64,000 bases of DNA from Aegilops tauschii subsp. strangulata (Eukaryota; Streptophyta; Magnoliopsida; Poales; Poaceae): NCBI RefSeq assembly GCF_002575655.3, contig NC_053041.3, forward strand, positions 378,555,054 through 378,619,053, given 5' to 3'. The notes under the pieces were generated by a model. It had not been told where the DNA came from. It saw nothing but the letters and a program-made list of their open reading frames with translations, and did not search any database. A program made the translations under genes and the position numbers. Positions within the stretch are counted from its first letter, which is position 1; the number at the start of each line of letters is the position of its first letter. Below are positions 61,919 through 64,000 of the stretch, in pieces.

Positions 61919-63454
61919 TGATAACCCACAAGTATAGGGGATGAATTGTAGCCTCTTTCGGTAAGTAAGTGTGTCGAACCCAACGAGGAGCTAAAGGTAG
62001 AACAAATATTCCCTCAAGTTCTATCGACCACCGATACAACTCTACGCACGCTTGACGTTCGCTTTACCTAGAACAAGTATGAAACTAGAAGTACTTTGTA
62101 GGTGTTGTTGGATAGGTTTGCAAGATAATAAAGAGCACGTAAATAAAAACTAGGGGCTGTTTAGATAAAGAAGCAATAAAGTAAATATAGTGAGTGTGGA
62201 AAAGTGGTGGTAGGAGTTGCGAAATTGTCCCTAAGCAATTGACTACTTTACTAGACCGATATCAAGTTTTATGTGGGAGAGGCCACTGCTAGCATGTCAT
62301 CCCTGACTTGGAATTCTATGCACTTATGATTGGAACTATTAGCAAGCATCCGCAACTACTAACGTTCATTAAGGTAAAACCCAACCATAGCATTAAGATA
62401 TATTGGTCCCCCTTCAATCCCGTATGCATCAATTTCTATGCTAGGTTGAAGCTTCTGTCACTCTTGCCCTCCAATACATAGTCCTATCAACATACAACTA
62501 ACCCTATGGTGTGATCCACGCGCGCACTCATATGATGGGCACCAAAGGACAGCAACATAACCACAAGTAAATGAAATCAATCATAGCAACTCATCAACCA
62601 CCGATAGGACAACGAAAATCTACTGAGACATCATAGGATGGCAACACATCATTGGATAATAATATGAAGCATAAAGCACCATGTTCAAGTAGAGGGTACA
62701 ACGGGTTGTGGGAGAGTGGACCGCTGTAGATAGAGGGGGGAAGGTGATGGAGATGTTGGTGAAGATGGCGTAGGTGTTGGTGAAGATCGCGGTGATGATG
62801 ATGGTGGCCACGGCAGCGTTCCGGCGCCACCGGAAGAGAGGGGGAGAGGGGCCCCCTTCTTCTTCTTCTTCCTTGACCTCCTCCCTAGATGGGAGAAGGG
62901 TTTCCCCTCTGGTCCTTGGCCTCCATGGCATGGGAGGGGCGAGAGCCCCTCCGAAATTGGATCTGTCTCTCTGTCTCTCTCTGTTTCTGCGTTCTCATCC
63001 GGCTACCCTTTCACCGTTTCGTGTATATATGGAGATCCGTAACTCCGATTGGATTGAAACCTTCGCCCAGATTTTTCTTCAAAAATTAGTTTTCTTGCAT
63101 CCAAAGTAGAGCAGCAACCGCCTTATGGGGGGCCCACGAGGGTCAGGGGCGCGCCCAGGGGGTGGGGCGCGCCCCCCTGCCTCGTGCCCTCCTCGGGCAC
63201 CGTCTCGCGTTGATTCTTCTTCCGGAATTCTCCAAATATTCCAAAAATATTCTCCGTCCGTTTTTATCCCGTTTGGATTCCGTTTGGTATGAGGTTTATG
63301 CGAAACATAAAACATGCAACAAACAGGAACTGGCACTGGGCACCTGGATCAATATGTTAGTCCCAAAATAGTATAAAAAGTTGCCAAAAGTGTATAAGTT
63401 GTATAATATTTGCATGGAACAATCAAAAAGTATAGATACGACGGAGACATATCA
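61919..63454 (-). repeat. 5' LTR of the complete Sabrina-like element
   Basis: It is nearly identical to the LTR at 51543-53073. On the minus strand it starts TGATATGTCTCCG at 63454 and ends GGTTATCA at 61919. Confidence 0.88.
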
Positions 63455-64000
63455 ATCATCTGCATATAGTGACAGCCGCTGGAGAGGTCCACACCCATTC
63501 AACTTGCCCAGGATCTGTGAGTCGTGCGCCTTGCTGATAATTGTCGTAAGGACGTCCATGGCTATAACGAAAAGCAGCGGCGAGAGGGATTCTCCTTGCC
63601 TGAGACTGCAAGCATGCCTAAATTTTTGTCCCGCACATCCATTGACCATGACACGGGAGCTGGCAGTAGACAAAAGGGTCGCGATAGAGCACAGCCACCG
63701 ATCCGAGAACCCCTTCGCCCGCAGCACTTCGAAGAGAAACAACCAGGATAGAGAATCAAATGCCTTCGATATGTCAAGTTTCAGCAGCACCCCTTTGGTC
63801 TTGCTTTTATGCAATCGTCTCGCCATTTGCCTGACCAGGAGAAAGTTGTCATGAATACTATGCCCCTTGATGAATGCTGATTGGTTGACATTGACGAGTT
63901 CAGGCATACGACGGCACAGGCTAGTTGCGAGGAGTTTGGATGCGATCTTAGGAATGTTGTGAACCAAGCAAATGGGGCGGAAGTCCTTGACTGTGCATGC
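63455..64000 (-). pseudogene. LINE reverse transcriptase, N-terminal and palm part
   Basis: The open frame from the window edge holds FRPICLVHNIPKIASKLL, NQSAFIKG, LKLDISKAFDSLSW (first catalytic Asp) and LRQGESLSPLLF. It ends at YADD, where the Sabrina-like element was inserted. These are standard RVT_1 motifs of plant L1 elements. No stop is seen in this piece. Confidence 0.85.

Larger units (their letters stand above)
51543..63454 (-). mobile_element. Sabrina-like LTR retrotransposon, complete, with nested solo LTR
   Basis: LTRs are at 51543-53073 (1531 bp) and 61919-63454 (1536 bp), with a perfect TSD ATCAT (51538-51542 and 63455-63459). It is minus-oriented: primer site at 61907-61889 next to the right LTR and a purine tract next to the left LTR. 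Without the 4.3 kb inner insertion the element is about 7.6 kb. The interior has one long frame but no protease, RT or integrase motif, so it looks non-autonomous. The LTRs differ by roughly 2% by eye. Confidence 0.9.
41193..64000 (-). mobile_element. L1-like LINE, split into three pieces
   Basis: LINE sequence lies at 64000-63455, 51542-51255 and 42529-41193 on the minus strand, interrupted by two LTR elements with perfect TSDs. The 3' end is an A tract (T at 41193-41201 on plus). The reading frame continues across both insertion points once one TSD copy is ignored, which proves a single original element. The 5' end is beyond the window. About 2.2 kb of LINE is visible. Confidence 0.88.

Overview
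This is a Triticeae-type plant nuclear window (wheat, Aegilops or a close relative), made almost entirely of nested transposable elements around one clear host gene. The assignment rests on the LTR families seen: a SIRE/Maximus-type copia with GCGGTAGTACCGC arrays, Angela/BARE-like copias whose LTRs start TGAAGGAAATATGCCC, Sabrina-type LTRs starting TGATACGTCTCCG, and a CACTA end CACTACAAAAAAATACAC. Family names come from memory and are tentative. Boundaries rest on visible TG..CA ends, target-site duplications (TSDs), primer-binding sites (PBS), polypurine tracts (PPT) and frames that continue across junctions.

Layout. 1-13803 is one stack of insertions: the 3' part of a Maximus-like copia (1-5421) sits in the gag of a gypsy element (5422-6569, minus strand), next to a truncated long LTR (6570-about 9317), next to a Sabrina-like element (9318-11146, minus), next to the 3' part of another LTR element (11147-13803) that carries an antisense gene-like unit with a possible B3 domain. 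13804-15960 holds a broken zinc-knuckle/DUF4283-like gene. A complete Angela-like copia on the minus strand (17457-26007, TSD GAACG/GAATG) splits a low-complexity region. 27100-34327 is the 3' part of a CACTA transposon: a multi-exon TnpA-like gene with repeated exons, a GGGCC-rich subterminal zone and a TAGTG terminus. It abuts a decayed copia (34328-36987).

The one convincing host gene is ribosomal protein L34 (eL34) on the minus strand, 38531-40911, with four exons and a complete 119-residue frame. About 170 bp upstream of its TATA box starts the poly(A) end of an L1-like LINE on the minus strand. The LINE occupies 41193-42529, 51255-51542 and 63455-64000. It is split by a complete Angela-like copia (42530-51249, TSD TCTCT) and by a Sabrina-like element (51543-63454, TSD ATCAT), which itself contains a 4.3 kb solo-LTR candidate (56454-60771, TSD AAAAC).

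I found no CRISPR, operon, rRNA or tRNA gene and no clearly new biological system. The most unusual points are the LTR palindrome and hairpin arrays, a flipped hairpin loop between the two LTRs of one element, an insertion exactly in the LINE catalytic YADD codons, the repeated-exon CACTA gene, and the antisense gene-like unit inside an LTR element.
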